DNA from: Patescibacteria group bacterium
GTDB lineage: Bacteria > Patescibacteriota > Microgenomatia > UBA1406 > GWC2-37-13
Length of the DNA stretch: 16,052 nt
NCBI GenBank assembly: GCA_943356515.1
Contig: CALRFM010000010.1
Coordinates: 1-16,052, forward strand
Direction: 5' to 3'
Part shown: in pieces, positions 6,877-13,901 of the stretch
Position numbering within the stretch: the stretch's first letter is position 1
Layout of the letters: the number at the start of each line of letters is the position of its first letter
Made by a program: the position numbers and the translations under genes
The notes under the pieces: model-generated
What the model saw: only the letters and a program-made list of their open reading frames with translations
Database searches by the model: none
What the model was told of the DNA's origin: nothing

Positions 6877-7722
6877 TTACACTAAATGAGGAAGAAATGC
6901 GTCAATTGATGTATTGGGTGCTCGATTAACAAGTGGACCTGCAAGTTGATCTATTTGTTCATGATAAGTAGTGCGTTCAGTTTGATATAAAATCCCCGTT
7001 GGATATTTTTCTTCAAGAATATCCATGCTTCTTTCCATTGCGGCGTGCATATCTGTTGCATCGTGCTTTTCATCGAGTTTATACACTTTTTGTAAATAAT
7101 ATTGATAGGTATTTACTTTGTTGAAAGTAACACACGGTTGTAAAATATTGACGAGTGAAAATCCTTTATGCATTATAGCGCCTTTCAGAATTTCTGTAAG
7201 TCCTCGTGCGTCACCTGCAAACCCTTGTGCTACAAATGTAGCCCCTTGACTTATGGCAAGTGCGAGCGCGTTCACGGGGACTTCGATAATCCCATTCGGC
7301 GTTGACTTGGATTTGTATCCTTTTTTAGCAGTTGGTGCAACCTGACCTGTGGTAAGACCGTACACCATATTATCATGTACAATCACGGTCATATCATGAT
7401 TACCGCGACAGGCATGCAAAAAATGATTTCCCCCTTCGCCGTATATGCCGCCATCACCGCCAATGACAATCGTATCCATGGTGTGATTTGCTACTTTCAT
7501 GCCAATGGCACTTGGAATGCTTCGACCATGCAAACCATGCATAGCATAGGCATTTAAAAAGTCATTCATGTTTCCAGAACAGCCGATATCAAATGAAATA
7601 AATACTTGTGACGGATCTAATTTGAGCTGTTCAAGTGCACCTTTTATACCCACTCGAATTCCCCAGTCTCCGCAGCCTGGGCACCATGTAGGTGCATATC
7701 CATCAAATCCTAGATTATCCAT
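6877..7722 (-). CDS. 2-oxoacid:ferredoxin oxidoreductase, beta subunit (TPP and [4Fe-4S])
   Basis: A 281-residue beta subunit of a 2-oxoacid:ferredoxin oxidoreductase, which oxidatively decarboxylates a 2-oxoacid to acyl-CoA and CO2 while reducing ferredoxin. C14 and C17 (PTWCPGCGD), C48 (FDIGCSG) and C197 (LQPCVTF) match the four-cysteine pattern that holds the proximal [4Fe-4S] cluster in archaeal-type two-subunit enzymes. The thiamine pyrophosphate site is GGDGGIYGEGG (88-98) leading to HDNMVYGLTTGQ (116-127). H63 and H65 lie in MHGLHGR. The gene is 31 bases downstream of the gamma-alpha subunit gene, the standard order. No separate delta (dicluster ferredoxin) subunit is present, so electrons should leave directly to a soluble ferredoxin; one is encoded nearby at 9817-10095. 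Pyruvate or 2-oxoglutarate as substrate cannot be settled by eye. Confidence 0.95.
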   Translation of the reverse strand: MDNLGFDGYAPTWCPGCGDWGIRVGIKGALEQLKLDPSQVFISFDIGCSGNMNDFLNAYAMHGLHGRSIPSAIGMKVANHTMDTIVIGGDGGIYGEGGNHFLHACRGNHDMTVIVHDNMVYGLTTGQVAPTAKKGYKSKSTPNGIIEVPVNALALAISQGATFVAQGFAGDARGLTEILKGAIMHKGFSLVNILQPCVTFNKVNTYQYYLQKVYKLDEKHDATDMHAAMERSMDILEEKYPTGILYQTERTTYHEQIDQLAGPLVNRAPNTSIDAFLPHLV

Positions 7723-7753
7723 ATATTTTTGTTGTCACTATTTAATTAGTAAT

Positions 7754-9577
7754 TCAGGCCATTTCTCGCACTAACTTGTCCATAAGGGCTTTCTTTTGTT
7801 TATGATGTTCTTCTGGACTAACTTCTTCATTTATAATTCTTACATCATCATTCTTATCTCCTGCATCTTCTTTGTTTCCGATATATGATGCAATTTCTTC
7901 TGGCCAGAATGGCCGACCATCGAATTTTAATAGTTTTTCTTCAAGGTTAATTCCCGTATGCATACGCAGCAGTTGTCCAAATTGCCCCTGCGAATTATTC
8001 TCAACCAGTATTAATCGTTTTCCTTCAAATGGCTTAAATACTTTAAGGATTTGCTCTTCATCTAGTGGGAATACATGAGTAAAGTGAATATACGCTACAG
8101 AAATATCTAACAGGTTGATGGCATCTAAAATGGATCCTTTGTTTGAACCATACGATACCAAGACAATTTCTGCTTCTGGGTTACCAAACACCTGAGGTGG
8201 TTTAAAATGATTTTTGAAATAGGTTTGCTGTTTTGCTGCTCGCTTGGTAACTTGCTTTATGCGTTCATCGCCATCTTCTGTGGTATGCGAATCTTCCAAA
8301 TGTTCATATGAATTAGCCTGATAAAAAATACCTCTTTGGCCAGGAATCAGCATTTCCGATATGCCATCTTCTTCAGTCTTATAACGGAGATATTCTTTTT
8401 GTTTTGTAGTGGTAACGATTTTTCCACGGTCAATCTTGTGCTCTGTTGCCATTTTCTTGAGTGTTGAGGTGGCTACCGAAGTGTGTGATTCAGACAGAAA
8501 TTTGTCTGAAGCGATGATTACTGGTGTTTGATATATGTCTGCCAGATCGAATGCTTTTTGAGTAAGTTCAAACATTTCTATAGGGTCTCCTGGGGTAAGA
8601 ACAATTTTTGGGAATTCTCCGTGACCCCCATTGACAGCAAATAAAAGATCTCCTTGTTCAGTCCAGGTAGGCATACCAGTAGCTGGGCCGGATCGCATTG
8701 CTAAAAATACCACTAACGGAATTTCTGCCACGCCAGAATATGATAATGCTTCAACCATAAGGGCAAACCCTCCACCCGATGTTCCTACCGCGCTTCGTAC
8801 CCCAGCAAAAGAAGCGCCGAGTGCAGAGTTGACGACCGATATCTCATCTTCCGGGTGTCGTACTACCATCTTGCTAGTGCGCTGCATAACTGCTAATGTT
8901 GAAAGAATTGATGATGCAGGAGACATTGGATATGCTGCATAGTACCTACAGTCGGCATTCACTGAAGCAAGCGAGAATGACTCATTACCAGTTATAACTA
9001 CCTGCTGGGTAACTTCCAACTGCTTGGTTAGTATTGACGTAACATTGTGATGTTTGGTTGCATGAGTATGGCCTAAATCGGCAAGCTTTATGTTAAAGTC
9101 AACTATTTCTTTTCCTTTACGGTCAAATTGCTGATGAATGATCGCTTTGTATATGTCTAAATCTCCTCCAAGCACAGCCACACTTGCGGCAACAGCCACG
9201 GTGTTAAGCATATTGGGTTGTATCTTTTCTTCCTTTTGAATCGTCTTAAATGGCATAGGAATAAGATCGTGTATTTCAGAAATCTCAAATACATCAGGGT
9301 CGTACATCACCATACTTTCTTTGGTAAGTCGGTACTTGTGTAATTCGTAGGTCTCTTTATTCAAACAGACCAAAAGGTCAATGTTCCATTGAGGAGAAAC
9401 TACCAGTTTGTCGGAAACATGTACTTCGTACGTATTGTGACCGCCACGAATGAGAGAAGGGTATTCAGTGTAATCAAATATGTGATAGCCCGAACGAGTG
9501 GCGATTTTAGAAAAGACCAGACCAGAGGTCATAATGCCAAATCCTGCCTCGCCGCCAATTTTCCAATTAAAATGCAT
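7754..9577 (-). CDS. 2-oxoacid:ferredoxin oxidoreductase, fused gamma-alpha subunit
   Basis: A 607-residue subunit carrying the gamma domain (about 1-180) fused to the alpha domain (about 190-607), as in Sulfolobus-type enzymes. The gamma domain shows GGEAGFGIMTSGLVFSKIA (8-26) and YPSLIRGGHNTYEV (39-52). The alpha domain starts near ITGNESFSLASV (195-206). It has the CoA/substrate loop as YPMSP (216-220) where the family usually has YPITP, the TPP-contact strand EDEISVVNSALGASFAG (243-259), and RSGPATGMPTWTEQGDL (295-311). The C-terminal domain is recognisable by LVSYGSNKG and FDGRPFWPEEI. With the beta subunit downstream it would form an (alpha-beta) pair in the cytoplasm, feeding reduced ferredoxin. 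The highly charged tail after 560 (NKEDAGDKNDDVRI) looks like a flexible extension. Family is certain, substrate is not. Confidence 0.95.
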   Translation of the reverse strand: MHFNWKIGGEAGFGIMTSGLVFSKIATRSGYHIFDYTEYPSLIRGGHNTYEVHVSDKLVVSPQWNIDLLVCLNKETYELHKYRLTKESMVMYDPDVFEISEIHDLIPMPFKTIQKEEKIQPNMLNTVAVAASVAVLGGDLDIYKAIIHQQFDRKGKEIVDFNIKLADLGHTHATKHHNVTSILTKQLEVTQQVVITGNESFSLASVNADCRYYAAYPMSPASSILSTLAVMQRTSKMVVRHPEDEISVVNSALGASFAGVRSAVGTSGGGFALMVEALSYSGVAEIPLVVFLAMRSGPATGMPTWTEQGDLLFAVNGGHGEFPKIVLTPGDPIEMFELTQKAFDLADIYQTPVIIASDKFLSESHTSVATSTLKKMATEHKIDRGKIVTTTKQKEYLRYKTEEDGISEMLIPGQRGIFYQANSYEHLEDSHTTEDGDERIKQVTKRAAKQQTYFKNHFKPPQVFGNPEAEIVLVSYGSNKGSILDAINLLDISVAYIHFTHVFPLDEEQILKVFKPFEGKRLILVENNSQGQFGQLLRMHTGINLEEKLLKFDGRPFWPEEIASYIGNKEDAGDKNDDVRIINEEVSPEEHHKQKKALMDKLVREMA

Positions 9578-9699
9578 GATGTGTATTTAATGTAAATGCC
9601 AATAATGTATTAGTCGATAGTTATTCTATTCTCATTCGAGAAAACAACATACTATCTATATTTATAATACAGGGAAGAAGTAGCAAGGTGCAACCTTAT
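9578..9699. other. 122-base spacer upstream of the oxidoreductase genes
   Basis: AT-rich gap between the small zinc-ribbon gene and the gamma-alpha gene, both on the minus strand. It is the longest untranslated gap inside the minus-strand block and probably carries the oxidoreductase promoter (see 9664-9693). No open frame of note and no strong hairpin were seen; TACATTA occurs twice (minus strand) close to the ATG. Confidence 0.5.
9664..9693 (-). promoter_or_regulatory. Possible promoter of the oxidoreductase operon
   Basis: On the minus strand TTGCAC (9688-9693) and TATTAT (9664-9669) are 18 bases apart. The -10 matches five of six positions, the -35 only three. The predicted leader would be about 80 bases, unlike the leaderless geometry at the other promoters in this window, which lowers confidence. 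Confidence 0.3.
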
Positions 9700-9813
9700 T
9701 TAATCATAACAACACGGATCTTTGTAGCCACAATTGGTACATGTGGCATCACGTCCGCCTGGCATACCTTTGATGGTATCGTGCCCACATTCGGGACATT
9801 CACGCACATTCAT
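9700..9813 (-). CDS. 37-residue zinc-ribbon protein
   Basis: A very short gene: ATG at 9811-9813, TAA at 9700-9702, 37 residues beginning MNVRECPECGHDTIKGMPGG. It has two CXXC knuckles, C6-P-E-C9 and C25-T-N-C28, separated by 15 residues, each followed by Gly as in zinc ribbons, plus a CC pair (C34, C35) near the end. This pattern predicts binding of one Zn, or possibly Fe as in rubredoxin-like knuckles; function is unknown. The start lies three bases after the ferredoxin stop, so it is almost certainly co-translated with the ferredoxin. The run of regularly placed cysteines makes chance unlikely. There is no obvious ribosome binding site, consistent with coupling. It could deliver metal, assist the ferredoxin or be a small regulator; none of these is shown by the sequence. 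Confidence 0.8.
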   Translation of the reverse strand: MNVRECPECGHDTIKGMPGGRDATCTNCGYKDPCCYD

Positions 9814-9816
9814 GTA

Positions 9817-10095
9817 TTACTGTGGGAATATTTGATGTCCATCTTTATCTTGCACTATGATAGCTGCAGTTGGACATCCACGAGCAGCGTCCAATAAAGC
9901 GTCATCAGTGTCGTTATCTGCAGTGTCTAAGATAATAGCTTTTGCTTCGGAATCCATGATGTATGTGTTTGGAGCAATGGCCACACACGTGGCTGCACCA
10001 ATACATAAATCTCGGTCGACATGAAATGTCATATTGCGCACCGTAACAGGGCCGGAAGGGTTCTGAGGATCTTTCAGTTTTTGATCGTCTGACAT
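9817..10095 (-). CDS. Small ferredoxin with three cluster cysteines ([3Fe-4S]-like)
   Basis: A 92-residue soluble ferredoxin, a one-electron carrier. The cluster motif is C31-IGAAT-C37 with the following VAIAP, and a distant C74-P in RGCPTAAI. The second of the four ligands found in a [4Fe-4S] CXXCXXC motif is Ala (A34). This CX5C...CP pattern is that of single-cluster ferredoxins of the Fer4_13/P450-partner type, many of which bind [3Fe-4S]. An acidic stretch (DTADNDTDDALLDAARG, 57-73) could be the partner-docking surface. The first about 20 residues are polar and probably disordered; M22 is an alternative start. It lies between sufU and the zinc-ribbon gene, and upstream of an oxidoreductase that needs a ferredoxin acceptor, which makes it the prime candidate partner. 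That link is inferred. Confidence 0.88.
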   Translation of the reverse strand: MSDDQKLKDPQNPSGPVTVRNMTFHVDRDLCIGAATCVAIAPNTYIMDSEAKAIILDTADNDTDDALLDAARGCPTAAIIVQDKDGHQIFPQ

Positions 10096-10099
10096 ATTC

Positions 10100-10113
10100 T
10101 TATTAATTAATAA
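10100..10113. promoter_or_regulatory. 14-bp AT palindrome just upstream of the ferredoxin start
   Basis: TTATTAATTAATAA is a perfect palindrome lying 5 to 18 bases upstream of the ferredoxin ATG, in the 51-base gap after sufU. Position and symmetry would suit an operator, but AT-rich palindromes arise easily by chance in this composition. Confidence 0.25.
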
Positions 10114-10146
10114 TAGTTGTTTAGCTTATATAACTGAGTACCTGAG

Positions 10147-10503
10147 TCACTGAATCAACTTGATGAGTGCTTCCCAACTTAACAGCGCACATTTCATCCT
10201 ATTGGGGGTAAGCTCTATTCCTAATAATCCTATCACATCTTGTCCCGATAAATCTACCAATTCAGATACATTTTTGCCTTTTGCATATTCAGTGAGCATC
10301 GAAGCAGAAGCAATAGATATAGCGCAACCATCTCCAGTGAAACCGATGTGTTCGACTACTCCATCTTTTTCAGAAAGCTCCATATGAAGTTTGTCACCAC
10401 AGAGTGGATTGTTCACATCGACAGTAGATGTTGGGTCTTCCAACATCTTATTATTGCGTGGGTTTTTATAATGATCTAGAATTAGATCGGCGTAAATACT
10501 CAT
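10147..10503 (-). CDS. sufU: SufU-like Fe-S scaffold / sulfur transfer protein
   Basis: A 118-residue protein of the SufU/IscU family, which accepts persulfide sulfur from SufS for cluster assembly on SufBCD. The three conserved cysteines are C35 (NNPLCGDKL, with D37), C60 (GDGCAISIASASMLTE) and C105 (PNRMKCALLSWEAL). The text around C60 and C105 is SufU-like rather than IscU-like, and no HscA-binding LPPVK motif is present. The second-to-third cysteine spacing is 45 residues, while Bacillus-type SufU has a loop insertion making it about 62. This protein therefore lacks most of the SufU-specific insert and is about 30 residues shorter overall. In SufU the three Cys and Asp bind Zn and swap a ligand with SufS. 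The ATG overlaps the sufS stop by four bases (ATGA, 10500-10503), so the pair is coupled. Confidence 0.93.
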   Translation of the reverse strand: MSIYADLILDHYKNPRNNKMLEDPTSTVDVNNPLCGDKLHMELSEKDGVVEHIGFTGDGCAISIASASMLTEYAKGKNVSELVDLSGQDVIGLLGIELTPNRMKCALLSWEALIKLIQ

Positions 10504-11732
10504 GATAATGTTTGTTTGACTTTTTTGAGACCCATAACTAACTTATCTACATCTTCCTGCGTATTATAAACATAAAACGATGCACGAGTAGAAGCTGTGA
10601 TATCTAAGCGAGTGTGGAGCGGCATGGTACAGTGATGCCCAGCTCGAACGGCTATGTTATTATCATCAAGTATTTGTGATATATCGTGCGCATGAATAGT
10701 ACCAAATGTAAACGTGACGATGCCTGCTCGCTGCCCCATGTCTGATGGACCTAACATGGCGACCTCATCACCAAATTCTTTATTGATCTGATCTATAGCG
10801 TAAGATGCCAGTGCATGTTCATGCTTTGCAATGGTATCTAATCCAATCTGTTGAAGATAGGTGATGGCTGCCTTGAGGCCAATAACGCCGGCAATATGCG
10901 GTGTTCCTGCCTCAAATTTATGGGGTGTTTTTGCATAGGTTGTTTTCTCTAAAGATACCTCGTTTATCATGTCACCACCCAATTGGTAGGGCGGCATGGA
11001 GTCAAGTAATTGCTTGCGTCCCCACAACACCCCGACACCAGTAGGTCCCAACATTTTATGACCAGAAAATGCCAAGAAGTCACAGCCCAGATCTTGAACA
11101 TCAATACTCAGATGCGGTGCAGCTTGAGCAGCATCAACTACGGTAATGACCGATGGGTTTATTGCTTTAACTGCGGCAATAATCTCTTTAACAGGATTTA
11201 TAGTGCCAAGAGTATTGGACACCAACGTAATGGTAAAGATCTTCGTTTTTTTGGTAATGATGTTGGTTAGATCAATGTGTCCATCTTCTTTCATGATTCC
11301 TAATTCGTGATTCTCGTTTATATCTATAACTTTAAAATCAGCGCCCGTATTAAATGCAAGCTGTTGCCATGGTACAAAGTTGGCATGATGCTCCATCACG
11401 GTGGTAACCACCTCATCGCCTTGGCCTACCGACGACCCGCCGATGGTCGAAGTCAACAAGTTAATGCTTTCGGTGGTGCCACTCGTAAAAATGATTTCAT
11501 TGGGCGATGGGGCGTTTATGAACCGGGCAACGACTGAGCGCGTATCTTCATATTCGGCAGACGCCTTCTCGGATATTTTATACAGCCCGCGATGAATATT
11601 GGCGCTATACGTAGAATAATAGGCAACGATGGCATCGATGACCGGTTGGGGTTTCAGAGACGTTGCTCCTGAATCGAGGTATACCAGTTCTGGATGAGCG
11701 TTAAAGATGGGGAAATCTTTTTTTACATTCAT
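10500..11732 (-). CDS. sufS: Cysteine desulfurase SufS (group II)
   Basis: A 410-residue PLP enzyme that converts cysteine to alanine and passes the sulfur as a persulfide to SufU. The PLP lysine is K226 in AFSGHKMLGPTG, the cofactor-binding Asp is D200 (VVDAAQ, with Q203), and the ring-stacking His is H116 in MEHHANFVPW. The persulfide-forming Cys is C368 in VRAGHHCTMP. The two His before it are typical of SufS forms that partner with SufU. The N-terminus begins directly with the family helix (VKKDFPIFNAHPELVYLDSGATS), so the start at 11732 is well supported. Its ATG is just 9 bases past a TATAAT box in the divergent promoter region, so the mRNA should have a leader of only about three bases. 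Together with sufU it provides the sulfur half of the SUF system. Confidence 0.97.
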   Translation of the reverse strand: MNVKKDFPIFNAHPELVYLDSGATSLKPQPVIDAIVAYYSTYSANIHRGLYKISEKASAEYEDTRSVVARFINAPSPNEIIFTSGTTESINLLTSTIGGSSVGQGDEVVTTVMEHHANFVPWQQLAFNTGADFKVIDINENHELGIMKEDGHIDLTNIITKKTKIFTITLVSNTLGTINPVKEIIAAVKAINPSVITVVDAAQAAPHLSIDVQDLGCDFLAFSGHKMLGPTGVGVLWGRKQLLDSMPPYQLGGDMINEVSLEKTTYAKTPHKFEAGTPHIAGVIGLKAAITYLQQIGLDTIAKHEHALASYAIDQINKEFGDEVAMLGPSDMGQRAGIVTFTFGTIHAHDISQILDDNNIAVRAGHHCTMPLHTRLDITASTRASFYVYNTQEDVDKLVMGLKKVKQTLS

Positions 11733-11741
11733 AGTATTACT

Positions 11742-11747
11742 ATTATA
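11742..11747 (-). promoter_or_regulatory. -10 box of the sufS-sufU promoter
   Basis: A perfect TATAAT on the minus strand ends 9 bases before the sufS ATG (11732). Predicted transcription start near 11735 leaves about three untranslated bases. The -35 region (AAGCAA at 18-base spacing) is poor, so an activator or other contacts may be needed. Confidence 0.55.
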
Positions 11748-11766
11748 ACCGACTCCTTGTTATAAT
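11742..11766. repeat. Perfect inverted repeat containing both divergent -10 boxes
   Basis: ATTATAAC (11742-11749) and its exact reverse complement GTTATAAT (11759-11766) flank a 9-base spacer (CGACTCCTT). Each arm contains a TATAAT box reading outward, one for sufS and one for sufC. The symmetry would let a dimeric regulator control both suf operons at once, though no regulator gene is seen in the window. Confidence 0.6.
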
Positions 11767-11771
11767 TGCTT

Positions 11772-12485
11772 ATGCTAAAAATCAATAACCTTATCGTATC
11801 TATTAACGATAAAACGATATTAAACAATATTAACTTTACCTTTGAAAAGGGTAAAACCTATGCCATTATGGGTCCAAATGGCTCAGGAAAATCTACCCTT
11901 GCCTATTCACTTATGGGGCACCCTGCATACCAATTGAGTGACACGTCCACTATCGAGCTTGAAGGAACAAATATTACTGAAATGGAGCCTCATGAAAGAG
12001 CGCAGGAAGGCATGTTTCTTTCGTTTCAATCTCCTCTTGCACTTTCCGGGGTGAAGGTGTATCAACTCTTGCAACTTGCCCTAAGTGGCAAAAAGGATCC
12101 GCTCCAAATCCGCAATGAAGCAAAGGCATATGCAAAAGAATTAGGAATTAGTGAAGACCTCCTCAACAGACCATTAAATGAAGGCGCCTCTGGCGGTGAA
12201 CGGAAAAAAATGGAAGTACTACAAGCTGCAGTATTGGGAAAGAGCCTTCTTATTTTTGATGAAGTAGATACTGGTGTAGATGTTGACGCACTTAAATCGA
12301 TATCAAAATTTCTTACCAAATACAAAAAAGACAAAACATATATCGTAATAACGCATTACAATAGAATTCTCCATTACCTTAAACCAGACCAAGTGCTTAT
12401 CATGGTGGAAGGAAAGATAGTAAAAGTAGGCGGTCCAGAACTTGCTAAAAAAATCGAAGATGAAGGGTATGAAACACTTACGTAA
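11772..12485 (+). CDS. sufC: Fe-S assembly ATPase SufC
   Basis: A 237-residue ABC-type ATPase that powers the SufBCD scaffold. It has Walker A GPNGSGKST (34-42), a Q-loop region FLSFQSPLALSGV, the signature ASGGERKKMEVLQA (139-152), Walker B LLIFDEVDTGVD (159-170, D163/E164) and the switch His in VITHYNRIL (H195). The text around the signature and DEVDTGVDVDAL is diagnostic for SufC rather than a transport ATPase. I chose ATG at 11772 rather than the in-frame TTG at 11766, because the TTG overlaps the TATAAT box and the ATG sits at the predicted transcription start. SufC is followed after three bases by sufB. It is divergent from sufS, so the full SUF set is arranged as two outward operons sharing a 39-base control region. 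Confidence 0.96.
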   Translation: MLKINNLIVSINDKTILNNINFTFEKGKTYAIMGPNGSGKSTLAYSLMGHPAYQLSDTSTIELEGTNITEMEPHERAQEGMFLSFQSPLALSGVKVYQLLQLALSGKKDPLQIRNEAKAYAKELGISEDLLNRPLNEGASGGERKKMEVLQAAVLGKSLLIFDEVDTGVDVDALKSISKFLTKYKKDKTYIVITHYNRILHYLKPDQVLIMVEGKIVKVGGPELAKKIEDEGYETLT

Positions 12486-12488
12486 TCT

Positions 12489-13901
12489 ATGAAAGCTCAA
12501 CAAGACAAACAAAAAAAGGAATTACAGTTTGATTACAAATACGGGTTTTCCATGCCTGAAAAATCTGTTTATAAGGCAAAAAAGGGCTTGCGAGAAGATG
12601 TGGTACGCATGATATCTAAAATCAAAAAAGAGCCAGCGTGGATGTTGGAGTTTCGTTTGAAAGCATATAAAATCTTTCTGGAAAAGAAGATGCCGAAGTT
12701 TGGCCCCAGTTTGGAAAAAATAGATTTTGACGACATATATTATTACCTCAAGCCAACTGAAGGTCAGGTAAACTCATGGGAAGACCTGCCCGCAGAAATC
12801 AAAGAGACATATGATCGCATAGGTGTGCCAGAGGCAGAGAAGAAGTTTTTGGCGGGGGTCAGTGCACAATTCGAATCAGAGGTTGTGTACGAAAGCGTAA
12901 CGAAAGAATTGACAAAAGATGGCGTGATTTTCTGCGATATGGATACGGCACTGAGAGATCATGAGGACTTGGTGAAAGAATATTTTGGAACATTGATACC
13001 AGCGCATGACAATAAATTTGCTGCATTAAATACTGCCACGTGGTCTGGTGGATCTTTTGTGTATGTTCCTAAAGGAGTAAAAGTAAAACTCCCGCTTCAA
13101 GCATATTTCCGCATAAATTCCGAGCGTTTTGGCCAGTTTGAACGAACCCTCATAATTGCAGAAGAAGGAAGCGAAGTGCATTATGTAGAAGGATGTACTG
13201 CTCCCATATATACCAGCCAGTCACTTCATTCTGCAGTAGTTGAGATTTTTGTGAAAAAAAATGCTCATGTACGCTACACAACGGTGCAAAACTGGAGTAC
13301 CAATATATATAATCTTGTGACCAAACGTGCACATTGTGGTGAAAATGGATTTATGGAATGGATTGATTGTAATATTGGCAGCCGCATAACCATGAAGTAT
13401 CCAAGCGTGTACCTCCATGGAGAGGGCGCTCGAGGAGAAGTCCTTTCTATTGCCTTTGCCGGCAAAGGCCAGATACAAGATGCTGGTGCCAAAATGATGC
13501 ATTTCGCGCCAAACACTTCATCTCGGATTGTTTCAAAATCAATTTCAAAAGAAGGTGGGAGGACTTCATATCGAGGCCTCGTGCAAGTATCACCTGGAGC
13601 GAAGAATTCATCCGTGTATGTATCTTGTGACGCGCTTATTCTCGACGAAGAATCCCGTTCTGATACCTATCCAACTATGAAAATTAAAGAAGATGATGTT
13701 GAAATTCAACATGAAGCAACAGTAGAAAAACTCGGTGATGAAAAATTATTTTATCTCATGTCGCGAGGACTTTCTAAGCCAGACGCAGAGTCTGCACTTG
13801 TCCTCGGATTTATGGAACCAGTGACAAAAGAGATTCCTTTAGAGTATTCAATAGAATTGAATCGGTTAATACGATTGGAAATGGAGGGATCGGTAGGATG
13901 A
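12489..13901 (+). CDS. sufB: Fe-S cluster scaffold SufB
   Basis: A 470-residue SufB, the core subunit on which nascent Fe-S clusters form in the SufBC2D complex. The beta-helix region includes ATWSGGSFVYVPKGVKVKLP (183-202), IIAEEGSEVHYVEGCTAP and HSAVVEIFVKKNAHVRYTTV. The key C380 (VYVSCDALILDE) and E409 (IQHEATVEKLGDEKLFY) are 29 residues apart, the same spacing as the functional Cys405/Glu434 of E. coli SufB. The SufC-binding C-terminal helix SRGLSKPDAESALVLGFM is intact. The N-terminal charged helix (MKAQQDKQKKELQFDYKYGF) is usual for the family. It starts three bases after sufC and overlaps sufD by ATGA (13898-13901). Length is normal, in contrast to the shortened SufD partner. Confidence 0.98.
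   Translation: MKAQQDKQKKELQFDYKYGFSMPEKSVYKAKKGLREDVVRMISKIKKEPAWMLEFRLKAYKIFLEKKMPKFGPSLEKIDFDDIYYYLKPTEGQVNSWEDLPAEIKETYDRIGVPEAEKKFLAGVSAQFESEVVYESVTKELTKDGVIFCDMDTALRDHEDLVKEYFGTLIPAHDNKFAALNTATWSGGSFVYVPKGVKVKLPLQAYFRINSERFGQFERTLIIAEEGSEVHYVEGCTAPIYTSQSLHSAVVEIFVKKNAHVRYTTVQNWSTNIYNLVTKRAHCGENGFMEWIDCNIGSRITMKYPSVYLHGEGARGEVLSIAFAGKGQIQDAGAKMMHFAPNTSSRIVSKSISKEGGRTSYRGLVQVSPGAKNSSVYVSCDALILDEESRSDTYPTMKIKEDDVEIQHEATVEKLGDEKLFYLMSRGLSKPDAESALVLGFMEPVTKEIPLEYSIELNRLIRLEMEGSVG

Larger units (their letters stand above)
11737..11766 (+). promoter_or_regulatory. Extended -10 promoter of sufCBD
   Basis: TGTTATAAT at 11758-11766 is a perfect extended -10 (TGn plus TATAAT). A weak -35 candidate TTACTA lies at 11737-11742 with an 18-base spacer. 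The predicted start of transcription at 11772-11773 coincides with the sufC ATG at 11772, so the message should be leaderless; an upstream TTG start at 11766 would overlap the -10 box and is excluded if this is right. Confidence 0.6.

Noticed and set aside
10128..10155. Short repeated CTGAGT/ACTGA-like units between sufU and ferredoxin
   Set aside because: Only imperfect 5-7 base copies that partly overlap the sufU stop; not distinguishable from chance.
11766..11771. TTG start two codons upstream of the sufC ATG
   Set aside because: It overlaps the TATAAT box and would precede the predicted transcription start; the ATG at 11772 fits both promoter and family N-terminus.
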